Assembly: GCF_964340395.1 (NCBI RefSeq)
Contig: NC_135558.1
Span: forward strand, 6,834,501-6,898,500
Reading direction: 5' to 3'
From: Glandiceps talaboti
Lineage: Eukaryota > Hemichordata > Enteropneusta > Spengelidae
DNA length: 64,000 bases
Shown piece by piece: positions 61,901 through 63,774 of this stretch (position 1 is the first letter of the stretch; every line of letters starts with the position of its first letter). The notes beneath the pieces were generated by a model, which did not search any database, was not told the origin of the DNA, and saw only the letters and a list, made by a program, of their open reading frames with translations. Made by a program: the position numbers and the translations under genes.

Positions 61901-63774
61901 TTAAAACTATAGTAGTACTGTGCATTTAGTGAAATATGCACACAAACATATTTTAAATTAAAAGAAAGATTTAGCTTGAAATGTATTTATATTTGTATAT
62001 TTTGTTGCAACATTCAAAATTGCGATTCACTTCCCCATATTTTGTATATATGTAGATTAAGTTTGTGTACCTTTAATTCTGTAATTATATAGTAATTACG
62101 GTAACAATATATTTCCTTCAGTCCCCGAAAAAGTTCCTGACATAAGTGACATAAGGGTGTTGTCATAATACATATTTGACTTGTAGTTATAAACGCCCCT
62201 TGTGTCACAAGTATTTTTAATTGCTGAATGAAGAAATATGTCAGTGAATAAATAAATACTCAGAACATATTGTTTAATATGTACCATACTATGTTCGTAT
62301 TTCAGCAGAAATATTATCTTTTTTGATGATATCAAATAATTACAAAACTCTCATCAAATGTTGATATTTCATTTCACAATGCTTGTTATTTGATTGTTTG
62401 ATACAGTGTACTGTGACTTGCGGCACTGGTATACAGACCCGTCAAATCGATTGCCGTTTAGCCAAAGATGCCAATGAAACTGTTGCTGAAGACGATTGTG
62501 TTCAAACCAAACCACCAACAGAAAGAGACTGTGTTAAAGACCCATGTCCAAAACCATTTGGTAAGAAAATCATTTTCAAAATTTGTCATTGTTTTGTTCT
62601 GCAACCAAAGCACAGAATTACTTGCAAATATCATTTCACCTGTTCAGGTTTTGTCAAACTCTGTTTACTGACTGGCTTTACGCCTACAGTGTAGTAATAA
62701 TGACATGATCGTAGAGATGATGCAGTTGGCATGCCCCTCATCCATCTTCATGCTGTTGTGTCATTGTCTTCTGATGTGGAGAGATTCTCTTATTTGCCAG
62801 GATAACCTGTCTCATTCTCTGGTAATGATACCTACAGCGTTCCAATCAAATGGCATGATTATGACATGGTCTACATGATAGCTGTAATATCCAGTTATTT
62901 GGCTGCACATCTTTCACTAGTTCGACATGTACAAAAAATGTATCTGAAGTCCAACAGATACTCAATTTGACAAAGCCTATCAACCCAAACAGGTGAAACC
63001 TTACTAATAAGTAATTAGAACCCTTGGTCATGTAACAAGAACTATTTTTAACTGACCTTGAAGAACATGTGGATAATTATTGTTTACATCCCCTTTTTTT
63101 CCATGATTAGGCTGCGACGCAACTTATTACACTGAAGAAGGCATTCTGACTTCACCCAACTTCCCAAACAAGTATCCAGTCGATCTCGACTGTCAGAAGA
63201 CAGTAATATCTGGGCCCACGCTCATAGCTTTCCTTTCACAAGATACTGATTATAGGCCAGATCAACACATAGAGATAACATTTACTCAGTTTAATCTTGA
63301 AGAAAGTGAGGACTGTGCCTATGACTTCGTTGAGGTGAGTATATGGTCTTCTGTAAATAAGTACAAAAACAGCTTGAATTTTCCACTCATTTTGTACCTC
63401 AGTGGGTATTTTGAATATCTTTGATTCAAATTACAGTTTGAATATCTTGTATCCATAAATAAAATAAAAGAACATACATAAAGGAAAGTTAGGTGTGAAT
63501 TGCAAAACAAAATCTTATGTTTTGCATGTTTGTCATCCAGCGTTAGATCCTAAGGACTGATAAATTCATTTTTCAGATCAATGATCACTATGGTGTAAAG
63601 CGAACAAAACTTTGTGGAGAGTTAGATGAGCTGCCATTTACATACAAAGCAGTTGGTGACTCTGTTGATGTCATATTTTACTCTGATACGACTGAAAATG
63701 ATCAAGGCTATGCAGCCACCTGGGAATTTGTACCCAATGATAGACCATATTATACCGCAGGAGAGTGGTCTGAG
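718..63774 (+). CDS. ADAMTS-like secreted metalloprotease with 25+ TSP1 repeats and a CUB domain (38 exons, 3' end outside window)
   Basis: Joined exons give 2220 codons in one open frame, all bounded by AG/GT sites with matching phases. Seen in order: signal peptide (residues 1 to about 21), prodomain (about 45-206) ending RKRR, metalloprotease (about 213-398) with HELAHLLGMSHD at 350-361 and Met373, disintegrin-like domain (about 400-500), 25 TSP1 cores (about 512-2077), CUB (about 2080-2205), then the first Trp of another TSP1. Known of the family: ADAMTS enzymes are secreted zinc proteases that cut matrix proteins, and TSP1 and CUB modules bind matrix or substrate. Odd: no Cys-rich or spacer module, although introns 11 and 12 (309 and 386 bases) leave no room for them. 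CxxS/TC O-fucosylation motifs are present in nearly all TSP1 cores. ADAMTS9/20/GON-1-like and ADAMTS13-like (CUB) are the nearest named architectures; orthology is not decided and the C-terminus is unseen. Confidence 0.93.
805..2660 (+). other. Intron 1
   Basis: GTAAGT donor and TTAACAG acceptor. It contains an (ACC)n run at 2226-2278 and unrecognised AT-rich sequence. A 133-codon open frame at 1119-1520 has no splice context or domain that I recognise. Confidence 0.75.
2226..2278 (+). repeat. (ACC)n microsatellite
   Basis: About 17 uninterrupted ACC units in intron 1. Confidence 0.97.
2661..2715 (+). CDS. Exon 2: N-terminal prodomain linker
   Basis: Residues 30-48 (begins VPVHEDLSQYFGRREL). 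It starts in phase 0 after TTAACAG and ends one base into a codon before GTAACA. This is a short exon of low intrinsic signal, supported mainly because its phases connect exon 1 to exon 3 without a stop. Confidence 0.7.
4592..4769 (+). repeat. Drifting tetranucleotide microsatellite (TTTA to TTTG to GGTT)
   Basis: The unit changes along the block from TTTA to TTTG and then to TTGG, with the 4-base period kept throughout. The lack of stops in several frames is a by-product of the repeat. Confidence 0.95.
5373..5600 (+). repeat. Pentamer microsatellite (CATAC/CAATG/ACAGT variants)
   Basis: Consecutive 5-base units CATAC, CGATA, CAATG, TACAG and CATGC. It shares the 5-base period and TATAC-like composition with the very large satellite in intron 8 but is a separate array. 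Confidence 0.93.
6046..6332 (+). CDS. Exon 3: prodomain core
   Basis: Residues 48-143. The ADAM/ADAMTS propeptide signature is visible in HCYYQGVSLNHNESVVYAS followed by TCGGGL, which matches the family pattern of a Cys, an aromatic pair, G-x-V and a C-G-G-L end. An early RRVRRSA at residues 60-66 is a second dibasic furin-like site. Acceptor CCTAG, donor GTGAGT; phase 1 in, phase 0 out. Confidence 0.93.
6953..7114. mobile_element. MITE-like long inverted repeat
   Basis: The ends are GGTGCAGAAAAAC and GTTTTTTCTACACC, near-perfect reverse complements. The match continues inward through CAGTCCTCTAAGATGTAAAG against CTTTACATCGCAGAGGACT and AACGTTTCGAGCAATAACTC against GAGTTATTGATCGAAACGTT. Arms are about 70 bases around a short loop, with no coding capacity. 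Target-site duplications are not clear. Confidence 0.75.
7476..7503 (+). repeat. (AG)n plus poly-G tract
   Basis: A short AG run passing directly into 11 or more G residues in intron 3. Confidence 0.9.
7955..8127 (+). repeat. (GA)n purine microsatellite
   Basis: A pure to slightly interrupted GA/GGGA tract. Every frame on both strands is open, producing meaningless ER- or LS-rich peptides. Confidence 0.97.
8915..9062 (+). CDS. Exon 4: C-terminal prodomain with Cys
   Basis: Residues 144-193. It ends EMATKSQCAMK; the single Cys189 lies shortly before the furin site, where ADAM and ADAMTS prodomains carry the cysteine that can cap the catalytic zinc. Acceptor TTTACAG, donor GTGAGT; phase 0 in, phase 1 out. 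Confidence 0.88.
9063..9786 (+). other. Intron 4
   Basis: Unremarkable AT-rich sequence between GTGAGT and TATGCAG. An 84-codon open frame at 9272-9526 has no recognisable features. Confidence 0.75.
9787..9941 (+). CDS. Exon 5: furin site and start of metalloprotease
   Basis: Residues 193-244. RKRR at 203-206 is a consensus furin site. It is followed by KYIEVYVVADETVKREYG, the first beta strand of the reprolysin (M12B) fold found at the start of ADAM and ADAMTS catalytic domains. Phase 1 in, phase 0 out, donor GTAAGT. Confidence 0.95.
9942..10270 (+). other. Intron 5
   Basis: A 329-base intron with no recognisable features; an open frame runs from exon 5 into it but diverges from the family. 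Confidence 0.8.
10271..10452 (+). CDS. Exon 6: metalloprotease, central part
   Basis: Residues 245-305. VAGLYKDKTIGADIRLHVNK and then the FCSWQRNQNADVSLFITR segment match the M12B pattern (helix, strand, then the C-x-W-Q element preceding the substrate-edge strand). Phase 0 in, phase 2 out, donor GTAGGC. Confidence 0.95.
10710..10859 (+). CDS. Exon 7: metalloprotease active site (HELAH)
   Basis: Residues 305-355. Contains two Cys (C-N-T-N-K-R-C) and GPSGLVFTVAHELAH. His350, Glu351 and His354 are the zinc and catalytic residues. The intron splits the motif immediately after HELAH: the Leu codon is completed in exon 8. Phase 2 in, phase 2 out. Confidence 0.97.
10860..11265 (+). other. Intron 7
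   Basis: Contains nested inverted repeats: a 13-base arm at 11044-11056 pairs with 11126-11138, and CGAAAATTTG at 11084 pairs with CAAATTTTCG at 11139. Nothing else was recognised. Confidence 0.7.
11266..11397 (+). CDS. Exon 8: third zinc ligand and Met-turn
   Basis: Residues 355-399. LGMSHDGN completes HExxHxxGxxHD (third zinc ligand His360). NIMSPSD supplies Met373 of the Met-turn, and FRWSECSRNSLQQWL is the helix typical of the end of ADAMTS catalytic domains. Phase 2 in and out. The donor is GTAGGA, the start of a 26 kb intron. Confidence 0.97.
13035..14170 (-). pseudogene. Decayed non-LTR retrotransposon (LINE) ORF2 C-terminal half
   Basis: Reading the minus strand from about 14170 down, fragments in changing frames follow LINE reverse-transcriptase order. 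First is LNCLLYADES, the catalytic Y-x-D-D box with the last Asp replaced by Glu. Next come INIKKS, LDNVSLREYCFLGIIIS and DLFDCLIVAIVTYRCEVWGY, then ELGHFP with KYWYRLIVDG, then FRLFKTAFGFEKHL and KFRILD, and finally VEDEFHH. Frameshifts and stops separate them (for example the stop between ISSN and SISIDVAL, and one after FSDSC). It is a dead copy. The clade is not decided; it resembles the CR1/jockey/I-like group of invertebrate elements. The upstream half (endonuclease) is absent, replaced by the adjoining satellite. Confidence 0.8.
14170..19935 (+). repeat. 169-bp satellite array, about 34 copies
   Basis: Successive copies of the landmark ATTTTTAGCA start at 14441, 14610, 14779 and 14948, an exact 169-base period, and the pattern continues to about 19935. 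Two interchangeable sub-variants occur (CAAATTCATTCATGC with CACC/TACC, against CAAATTGAATCATGC with CACG), as do ATGTCAGCC against ATGTCCGCC. Edge copies are the most diverged. There is no coding capacity. Confidence 0.97.
20251..20314 (+). repeat. (GT)n microsatellite
   Basis: 32 uninterrupted GT units. Confidence 0.98.
20400..20830 (+). repeat. Diverged tandem copies of a dispersed repeat
   Basis: Three imperfect units of about 130-180 bases carry the shared core TACAAAACTACTGGGCAGATTG / CCAAAACTACTCAGTAGATTG / AAAAAGTACTTGGTCAGG, each followed by (C)TGAA(A)TTTGGTG-like sequence and a GTATGTAAAT/GTATAGATGAA block. A further relative lies near 21590-21690. Confidence 0.6.
21385..21465 (-). 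repeat. Dispersed repeat copy (GACCC-rich), copy 1
   Basis: Its reverse complement (TTCCGGTTATCTGACCCTG... CCGACCCTAACC, then an A-rich end) matches the sequence at 44285-44370 on the plus strand (TTCCGGTTACCCGACCCC... TGACCCTACAC). Two diverged copies of one interspersed family therefore lie in this window. Confidence 0.6.
25235..25580 (+). other. Non-satellite island inside the TATAC array
   Basis: Higher-complexity, GC-richer sequence interrupting the pentamer satellite. Its right third is a near-perfect palindrome (25463-25571). I do not recognise the left two thirds. Confidence 0.85.
25463..25571. mobile_element. Foldback/MITE-like palindrome
   Basis: ATAAACCAC...TGGTATACCACTCGGTTTTG on the left is mirrored by CAAAACCGAGTGGTATACCA...GTGGTTTAT on the right. 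Arms are about 49 bases with a loop of about 11 bases. It is non-coding and is probably a small non-autonomous element inserted in the satellite. Confidence 0.75.
32307..32829 (+). other. Intron 8 segment between satellite and RT fragment
   Basis: Unique-looking sequence. An 85-codon open frame (32513-32770) has no recognisable domain. Confidence 0.5.
32830..33320 (+). pseudogene. Decayed reverse-transcriptase fragment (Penelope-like type likely)
   Basis: Plus-strand reading gives HELESRIIEIYT, then LWTHFRGGVFMIF (the F-I-D-D-I-F region with its acidic pair lost). After that come ELNNLSEKINQIHPTFKFS and FQYLHR, an in-frame stop, YCRPNSVFKGSIKGQTIRY, RTCSNEKEF and KLAKRGYNE. The order and spacing match the end of the RT domain and the RT-endonuclease linker of Penelope-like elements. 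Stops (for example after HHPK and after YLHR) and the missing Asp pair show it is dead. A (TATAG)n array begins about 100 bases downstream. Confidence 0.72.
33417..33832 (+). repeat. (TATAG)n pentamer array
   Basis: Nearly pure TATAG units for about 415 bases, cleaner than the large array upstream and in the opposite orientation to its last block. Confidence 0.97.
33830..33930 (+). repeat. 20-bp tandem repeat, about 5 copies
   Basis: The unit GAATTAGAAGACCGACACTT is repeated with small changes (CCAACACTT, CCAATTTTT), immediately after the TATAG array. Confidence 0.9.
33955..34907. repeat. Large inverted repeat (arms about 255-270 bp, loop about 430 bp)
   Basis: The left arm, 33955-34225, read on the minus strand, matches the right arm, 34655-34907. 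Both share CCACCTAAAGTTCT, CATACCGGTGACT, GAAACTCATTTAAAAC, TACATTTACGTTAGCTTTTC, GGAAATATTACCTCAAAGG and CCAAGGACT. The loop (34226-34654) is unrelated. Similar short open frames on opposite strands are a result of the symmetry. Confidence 0.85.
34950..35860 (+). repeat. Diverged tandem copies related to the inverted-repeat arm
   Basis: Units of about 190-240 bases recur with landmarks (A)AGC(T)TGGAAAT... GTCTGAATAGTCTCAA... CCTCC...CTTCTAGGGGGAGACCCCC... CCCCATGA...CCCAGTCTCAA at about 35023, 35211, 35442 and 35682. The right arm of the inverted repeat (from 34785) aligns to the same landmarks, so both belong to one family. Confidence 0.75.
35861..37423 (+). other. Last part of intron 8
   Basis: Poly-G (35992-36006) and poly-C (about 36108-36123) tracts lie inside a GGGGGTCA-rich dispersed-repeat-like block (35980-36150). 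A short inverted repeat CTAACTGACA / TGTCAGTTAG lies at 36596 and 36642. The remainder has no recognisable exon; open frames at 36668-36853 and 37042-37287 (minus strand) look like chance. Confidence 0.6.
37424..37586 (+). CDS. Exon 9: disintegrin-like domain, first half
   Basis: Residues 399-453. SCLDNAP followed by LPGFHFDADFQCRATYND matches the ADAMTS disintegrin-like start (C-L-x-D... L-P-G-x-x-x-D-A-D-x-Q-C). Acceptor TGTTACAG, donor GTAAAA; phase 2 in, phase 0 out. Confidence 0.92.
37718..37813 (+). CDS. Exon 10: disintegrin-like domain, middle
   Basis: Residues 454-485. EICNELTCDYG and PPLDGTSCGFSK are the C-x-x-L-x-C and P-x-x-D-G-T-x-C-G elements of the ADAMTS disintegrin-like module. 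32 codons, phase 0 at both ends, donor GTATGA. Confidence 0.92.
37814..38417 (+). other. Intron 10
   Basis: 604 bases with no recognisable feature. Confidence 0.75.
38418..38488 (+). CDS. Exon 11: end of disintegrin-like domain
   Basis: Residues 486-509. ACIRGWCMDL completes the W/A-C-x-x-G-x-C element; a short CGGGPCPA linker follows. Phase 0 in, phase 2 out, donor GTAAGT. In standard ADAMTS proteins the first TSP1, then Cys-rich and spacer modules, would follow. Confidence 0.9.
38588..38620 (+). repeat. Poly-C/poly-A tract in intron 11
   Basis: A C run followed by about 20 A residues in a 309-base intron. Confidence 0.9.
38798..38992 (+). CDS. Exon 12: TSP1 repeat 1 (divergent)
   Basis: Residues 509-574. 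YILGSWTACESTC is a TSP1 start but the usual CG after the second Cys is lost (C-V-Q-N-R-Q). It ends with a CCC-D-S-G-L-C cluster not seen in the later repeats. Phase 2 in and out. This is the most divergent TSP1 of the protein after exon 33. Confidence 0.85.
39379..39601 (+). CDS. Exon 13: TSP1 repeat 2 and start of repeat 3
   Basis: Residues 574-648. WLVADWGSCSATCGTDVVQT begins repeat 2; CDLDACPT closes it. The exon then supplies YQWIIGSFTS, the N-terminal strand of repeat 3. Phase 2 in, phase 0 out; from here on the introns fall at the same point, just before the CSxTC core. Confidence 0.95.
39602..40573 (+). other. Intron 13
   Basis: 972 bases, no recognisable feature and no room for a missed Cys-rich or spacer module with fitting splice sites. 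Confidence 0.7.
40574..40765 (+). CDS. Exon 14: TSP1 repeat 3 core
   Basis: Residues 649-712 (64 codons, phase 0-0). CSVTCGGGTQSRALACYDSQ, then six-Cys pattern ending QACNTQACE, and the next repeat's YEYTVGTWGQ. Donor GTAAGA. Confidence 0.96.
40766..41612 (+). other. Intron 14
   Basis: No recognisable element; a 104-codon open frame at 41228-41542 has no family similarity and no splice support. Confidence 0.7.
41613..41804 (+). CDS. Exon 15: TSP1 repeat 4 core
   Basis: Residues 713-776 (64 codons, phase 0-0). CSLSCGDGVQSRSVSC opens it, QACNLGVCP closes it, and YEYYTGPYGT leads the next repeat, with Tyr in place of the usual Trp. Confidence 0.96.
41805..43391 (+). other. Intron 15
   Basis: Includes a 249-base MITE-like element (42936-43184); the rest is unremarkable. 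Confidence 0.7.
42936..43184. mobile_element. MITE-like element with hAT-type ends
   Basis: The left end CAGTGTTGCAGCCAG and right end CTGGCTGCAACACTG are perfect 15-base inverted repeats. CAGTGTTG-type ends are typical of hAT DNA transposons. There is no coding capacity. The flanking octamers (ACAACAAG and AACAGGTT) do not form a clean target-site duplication, so the copy is old or the ends are off by a few bases. Confidence 0.7.
43392..43580 (+). CDS. Exon 16: TSP1 repeat 5 core
   Basis: Residues 777-839 (63 codons, phase 0-0). CSVTCGSGVESRDVYCREVG founds the CR(E/Q)VGT sub-family also seen in exons 17, 20-23 and 26. It ends YEYYAGPFGT; donor GTATGT. Confidence 0.96.
43743..43931 (+). CDS. 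Exon 17: TSP1 repeat 6 core
   Basis: Residues 840-902 (63 codons, phase 0-0). CSVTCGGGYQTRTVYCREVG, then SCTEQSC and YEFSTGEWGS. Intron 16 upstream is only 162 bases, the shortest between TSP1 exons. Confidence 0.96.
44285..44370 (+). repeat. Dispersed repeat copy (GACCC-rich), copy 2
   Basis: TTCCGGTTACCCGACCCC and TTACTGACCCTACAC followed by an A-rich TTCGAGAAAAAAAGTAATAA end match the reverse complement of 21385-21465. Confidence 0.6.
44623..44773 (+). repeat. Two-copy direct tandem duplication (about 84 bp)
   Basis: GTGTAATCGGAACCACA(T/C)A, TTTTTGCTAGGCCTAAGC and ATAACTTTATCTC(T/C)ATTAC occur twice about 84 bases apart. Confidence 0.92.
44916..45101 (+). CDS. Exon 18: TSP1 repeat 7 core
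   Basis: Residues 903-964 (62 codons, phase 0-0). CLTPCGDGIRIRDVSC has Pro in place of Ser/Thr at the fourth CxxS/TC position, so this repeat lacks the O-fucosylation acceptor. Ends YEFYTGEWQA; donor GTACGT. Confidence 0.95.
45102..46779 (+). other. Intron 18
   Basis: Dominated by a 29-bp minisatellite (about 45500-46520); otherwise unremarkable. Confidence 0.8.
45500..46520 (+). repeat. 29-bp minisatellite, about 32 core copies
   Basis: The unit is built on TTGCTGCAATATCC plus TATTGGCATTCTTTG. GCTGCAATAT recurs every 29 bases from 45532 to about 46430, with degenerate copies on both sides. Variants CCTATTGG, TCTATTGG, CCTGTCAG and CCAATCAG alternate. Because 29 is not a multiple of 3 and the unit has no stop, all three forward frames are open for about 290-320 codons with the same peptide period; this is not a gene. 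Confidence 0.97.
46780..46968 (+). CDS. Exon 19: TSP1 repeat 8 core
   Basis: Residues 965-1027 (63 codons, phase 0-0). CSTTCGDGYHSREVYCHLLE, CNVQSCP, then YEFYTGSWQP. Acceptor AAATAG, donor GTATGT. Confidence 0.95.
46969..48037 (+). other. Intron 19
   Basis: Carries a 37-bp minisatellite at about 47622-47813; nothing else was recognised. Confidence 0.8.
47622..47813 (+). repeat. 37-bp minisatellite, 5 copies
   Basis: GTTGCTGCTGTACCAAAGCC plus AGCATAAACAGCATACA is repeated five times with single-base changes. The minus-strand open frames here are artefacts of the repeat. Confidence 0.96.
48038..48223 (+). CDS. Exon 20: TSP1 repeat 9 core
   Basis: Residues 1028-1089 (62 codons, phase 0-0). 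CSVTCGGGYQTREVYCRQVG, QTCNSQPC, then YEYYTGAWET. CR(E/Q)VGT sub-family. Confidence 0.96.
48224..49577 (+). other. Intron 20
   Basis: Contains an inverted repeat pair (48409-48438 with 48611-48636) and a patch with three GGAACCCCGGTA motifs at about 49009-49110. No exon was recognised. Confidence 0.7.
48409..48636. mobile_element. MITE-like inverted repeat
   Basis: TGATTCATTCCACCTTTATC/AGCTGTTATT on the left pairs with AATAACAGCTGATAAAGG/CTGAGTCA on the right, separated by about 170 bases of non-coding DNA. Confidence 0.55.
49578..49766 (+). CDS. Exon 21: TSP1 repeat 10 core (recent triplicate A)
   Basis: Residues 1090-1152 (63 codons, phase 0-0). CSTTCDEGIQFRTVYCQQVG with Asp-Glu in place of the usual Gly after TC. 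It differs from exon 23 at a single, silent base. Ends YEFYTGSWST; donor GTATGT. Confidence 0.96.
49767..50332 (+). other. Intron 21
   Basis: The first 110 bases (including TGTATTGTAGTGTACTTT and GTGTGGTTTGTGGCTGCTTG) are shared with intron 22 and recognisable in intron 23, so the duplications carried intron DNA along. Nothing else was recognised. Confidence 0.8.
50333..50521 (+). CDS. Exon 22: TSP1 repeat 11 core (recent triplicate B)
   Basis: Residues 1153-1215 (63 codons, phase 0-0). It differs from exon 21 at five positions by eye, four of them amino-acid changes (F to L, Q to R, S to N, E to V). Ends YEFYTGSWST. Confidence 0.96.
50522..51328 (+). other. Intron 22
   Basis: Starts with the duplicated flank shared with introns 21 and 23; the remainder is unremarkable. 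Confidence 0.75.
51329..51517 (+). CDS. Exon 23: TSP1 repeat 12 core (recent triplicate C)
   Basis: Residues 1216-1278 (63 codons, phase 0-0). The protein sequence is identical to exon 21. The preceding TTATTTTTCTTATCAG acceptor and the following intron start also resemble exon 21's. The donor has changed to GTACGT. Confidence 0.96.
51518..52652 (+). other. Intron 23
   Basis: Mostly a minisatellite (51545-52320) grown from the duplicated intron start; the last 330 bases are unremarkable. Confidence 0.8.
51545..52320 (+). repeat. Minisatellite of about 50-62 bp units, about 13 copies
   Basis: The units contain TTTCCTATACGTATTGTAGT, ATAGTTCTCTAA(C/A)AATG and TGTG(GTG)GCTTGTGGTCT, with length variation from an optional GGTGGC and GTACGTA. 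The long minus-strand open frame over it is a repeat artefact. Confidence 0.95.
52653..52844 (+). CDS. Exon 24: TSP1 repeat 13 core
   Basis: Residues 1279-1342 (64 codons, phase 0-0). CTVTCGGGTQTRDVNCAVVG, QTCNTNDCTG, then YIYVTGQWSA. Donor GTAAGT. Confidence 0.96.
52845..53463 (+). other. Intron 24
   Basis: Unremarkable apart from a broken copy of the next exon's start at 53351-53385. Confidence 0.75.
53351..53385 (+). pseudogene. Broken partial copy of a TSP1 exon start
   Basis: Behind a TTTTAG acceptor-like site, TGTTCT then TACTACTTGTGGTGCTGGAA repeats the first 30 bases of exon 25 (starting 53464) with a small insertion that brings in a stop. It then decays into unrelated sequence. Confidence 0.75.
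53464..53661 (+). CDS. Exon 25: TSP1 repeat 14 core
   Basis: Residues 1343-1408 (66 codons, phase 0-0, the longest of the repeated exons). CSTTCGAGTQTRNIICFDTS, CPNPPTCPT, then YEFYTGPYET. Confidence 0.96.
53889..54199 (+). repeat. Tandem repeat of the intron 25/exon 26 boundary, 4 decoy copies
   Basis: Units of 75-83 bases start at 53889, 53972, 54050 and 54125, and the real exon follows at 54200. Each unit has the acceptor GATCCACAG, the first part of exon 26 (up to about 40 bases, reduced in copy 2), then TTGAATTAATAGTATTTTCT from the intron. Copies 3 and 4 carry GGTGGGTGAGT, giving a frame stop and a strong donor-like GTGAGT 20 bases after the acceptor. Confidence 0.93.
54200..54391 (+). 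CDS. Exon 26: TSP1 repeat 15 core
   Basis: Residues 1409-1472 (64 codons, phase 0-0). CTVTCGGGVQTRLVYCRAVG, QVCNTNSC, then LLFIPGPWGQ. Chosen over the four upstream decoy starts because only this copy stays open to a donor (GTAGGT) with the full six-Cys pattern. Confidence 0.95.
54392..55203 (+). other. Intron 26
   Basis: Contains a CCCTACCCC-rich pyrimidine tract at about 55076-55153 and a short (ATTC)n just before exon 27. No exon was recognised. Confidence 0.75.
55076..55153 (+). repeat. CCCTACCCC-rich pyrimidine tract
   Basis: Imperfect CACCCTACCCCATCC-type units over about 78 bases, strongly strand-asymmetric. Confidence 0.85.
55204..55389 (+). CDS. Exon 27: TSP1 repeat 16 core
   Basis: Residues 1473-1534 (62 codons, phase 0-0). 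CSATCGTGTQTRPVACIDTS begins a second sub-family (C-I-D-T...CP-x-L-D-A-C) shared by exons 27-31. Ends YAYNPGQWGV; donor GTAAGT. Confidence 0.96.
55390..55778 (+). other. Intron 27
   Basis: Short (TCAC)n/(ATTC)n runs at about 55500-55580; otherwise plain. Confidence 0.75.
55779..55964 (+). CDS. Exon 28: TSP1 repeat 17 core
   Basis: Residues 1535-1596 (62 codons, phase 0-0). CTTCGSGTQTRSVTCIDTTT closely resembles exon 31. Ends CPVYSYNPGNWEA; donor GTGAGT. Confidence 0.96.
55965..56424 (+). other. Intron 28
   Basis: 460 bases. A CATGCAG acceptor followed by TGCTCAGTGTC at 56181 looks like an exon start but goes nowhere. Confidence 0.7.
56425..56610 (+). CDS. Exon 29: TSP1 repeat 18 core
   Basis: Residues 1597-1658 (62 codons, phase 0-0). 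CSATCGSGTQTRSLTCIDTS, CPNLDACPVY, then QYSTGAWET. Confidence 0.96.
56873..57058 (+). CDS. Exon 30: TSP1 repeat 19 core
   Basis: Residues 1659-1720 (62 codons, phase 0-0). CSATCDSGIQIRFVTCIDTT (Asp replaces Gly after the second Cys), CPGLDACPVY, then DYIPAAWEA. Confidence 0.96.
57059..57829 (+). other. Intron 30
   Basis: 771 bases, no recognisable feature. A long open frame continuing past exon 30 (to 57325) is chance read-through. Confidence 0.75.
57830..58015 (+). CDS. Exon 31: TSP1 repeat 20 core
   Basis: Residues 1721-1782 (62 codons, phase 0-0). CTTCGSGTQTRSITCIDTTT, CPGLPICPVY, then AYAEGPWSF. Close relative of exon 28. Confidence 0.96.
58016..58645 (+). other. Intron 31
   Basis: Contains a 79-bp tandem repeat (58310-58575); otherwise plain. 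Confidence 0.8.
58310..58575 (+). repeat. 79-bp tandem repeat, about 3.4 copies
   Basis: CTCCATCGGTGTACTGATGT, ATGTATATACACAC and CCTAGTACACTGATGTACAT recur at 78-79 base spacing (landmarks at about 58392, 58471 and 58549). Confidence 0.95.
58646..58809 (+). CDS. Exon 32: TSP1 repeat 21 core
   Basis: Residues 1783-1837. CSVTCDGGQQSRTVECIETT, QTCNTESCAGGDV. Phase 0 in, phase 2 out: the end of the uniform 0-0 exon series. Confidence 0.95.
58810..59286 (+). other. Intron 32
   Basis: A GAT/GAC-rich trinucleotide block (58900-59100) and a two-copy 27-base direct repeat (about 59146-59196). Confidence 0.8.
58900..59100 (+). repeat. (GAT)n/(GAC)n-rich block
   Basis: Pure ATG/GAT repeats at the start pass into mixed GAT, GAC and AAC triplets; the Asp/Asn-rich and Met-rich open frames are artefacts. 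Confidence 0.95.
59287..59503 (+). CDS. Exon 33: TSP1 repeat 22 (degenerate) and lead of repeat 23
   Basis: Residues 1837-1909. FIYITSAFSDCDCNTNTQTR has lost the Trp and the CSxTCG core (D-C-D-C instead), yet keeps QTRAVQC and the later Cys. It ends with YSWNATDWTP, the start of repeat 23. Phase 2 in, phase 0 out. Confidence 0.93.
59504..59970 (+). other. Intron 33
   Basis: Rich in short tetranucleotide runs (GAAT, GGAT, GCAT, GTTT, GGTG) at about 59600-59880; no exon. Confidence 0.8.
59971..60119 (+). CDS. Exon 34: TSP1 repeat 23 core
   Basis: Residues 1910-1959. CSVTCGIGERTRYVYCESEI, then ETCDTQVHCPK. Phase 0 in, phase 2 out; the donor GTAAGT overlaps the Glu codon. Confidence 0.94.
60120..61481 (+). 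other. Intron 34
   Basis: No exon or element recognised. A short direct duplication (AGAAATTGATGT(T/C)CCAGTG at 61145 and 61254, each followed by a related GGATACA-type stretch) is the only pattern noted. Confidence 0.65.
61482..61689 (+). CDS. Exon 35: TSP1 repeat 24 and lead of repeat 25
   Basis: Residues 1959-2028. YYWLEGDWSECSETCGIGVE is a canonical TSP1 start. The end WVSTHYSE leads repeat 25 with Tyr at the Trp position. Phase 2 in, phase 0 out. Confidence 0.95.
61690..62406 (+). other. Intron 35
   Basis: 717 bases, no recognisable feature. Confidence 0.75.
62407..62560 (+). CDS. Exon 36: TSP1 repeat 25 core
   Basis: Residues 2029-2080. CTVTCGTGIQTRQIDCRLAK, RDCVKDPCPKPF. Phase 0 in, phase 1 out; the last TSP1 before the CUB domain. 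Confidence 0.95.
62561..63110 (+). other. Intron 36
   Basis: 550 bases, no recognisable feature. Confidence 0.75.
63111..63334 (+). CDS. Exon 37: CUB domain, first two thirds
   Basis: Residues 2080-2154. GCDATYYTEEGILTSPNFPN is a textbook CUB start (C...G-x-L/I-x-S-P-N-F/Y-P-x-x-Y). A second Cys in DLDCQK, then ITFTQFNLEESEDCAYDFVE gives the conserved F...C-x-Y-D-x-V/L strand. Phase 1 in, phase 0 out. Confidence 0.96.
63577..63774 (+). CDS. Exon 38: end of CUB domain and lead of next TSP1
   Basis: Residues 2155-2220. KRTKLCGEL, then VIFYSDTTENDQGYAATWEF, the F-x-S-D/x...G-x-x-A/x-x-W/F-x-x end of CUB. YYTAGEWSE begins another TSP1 whose core must lie beyond the window. Phase 0 in and out, donor GTAAAG. 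Confidence 0.95.
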
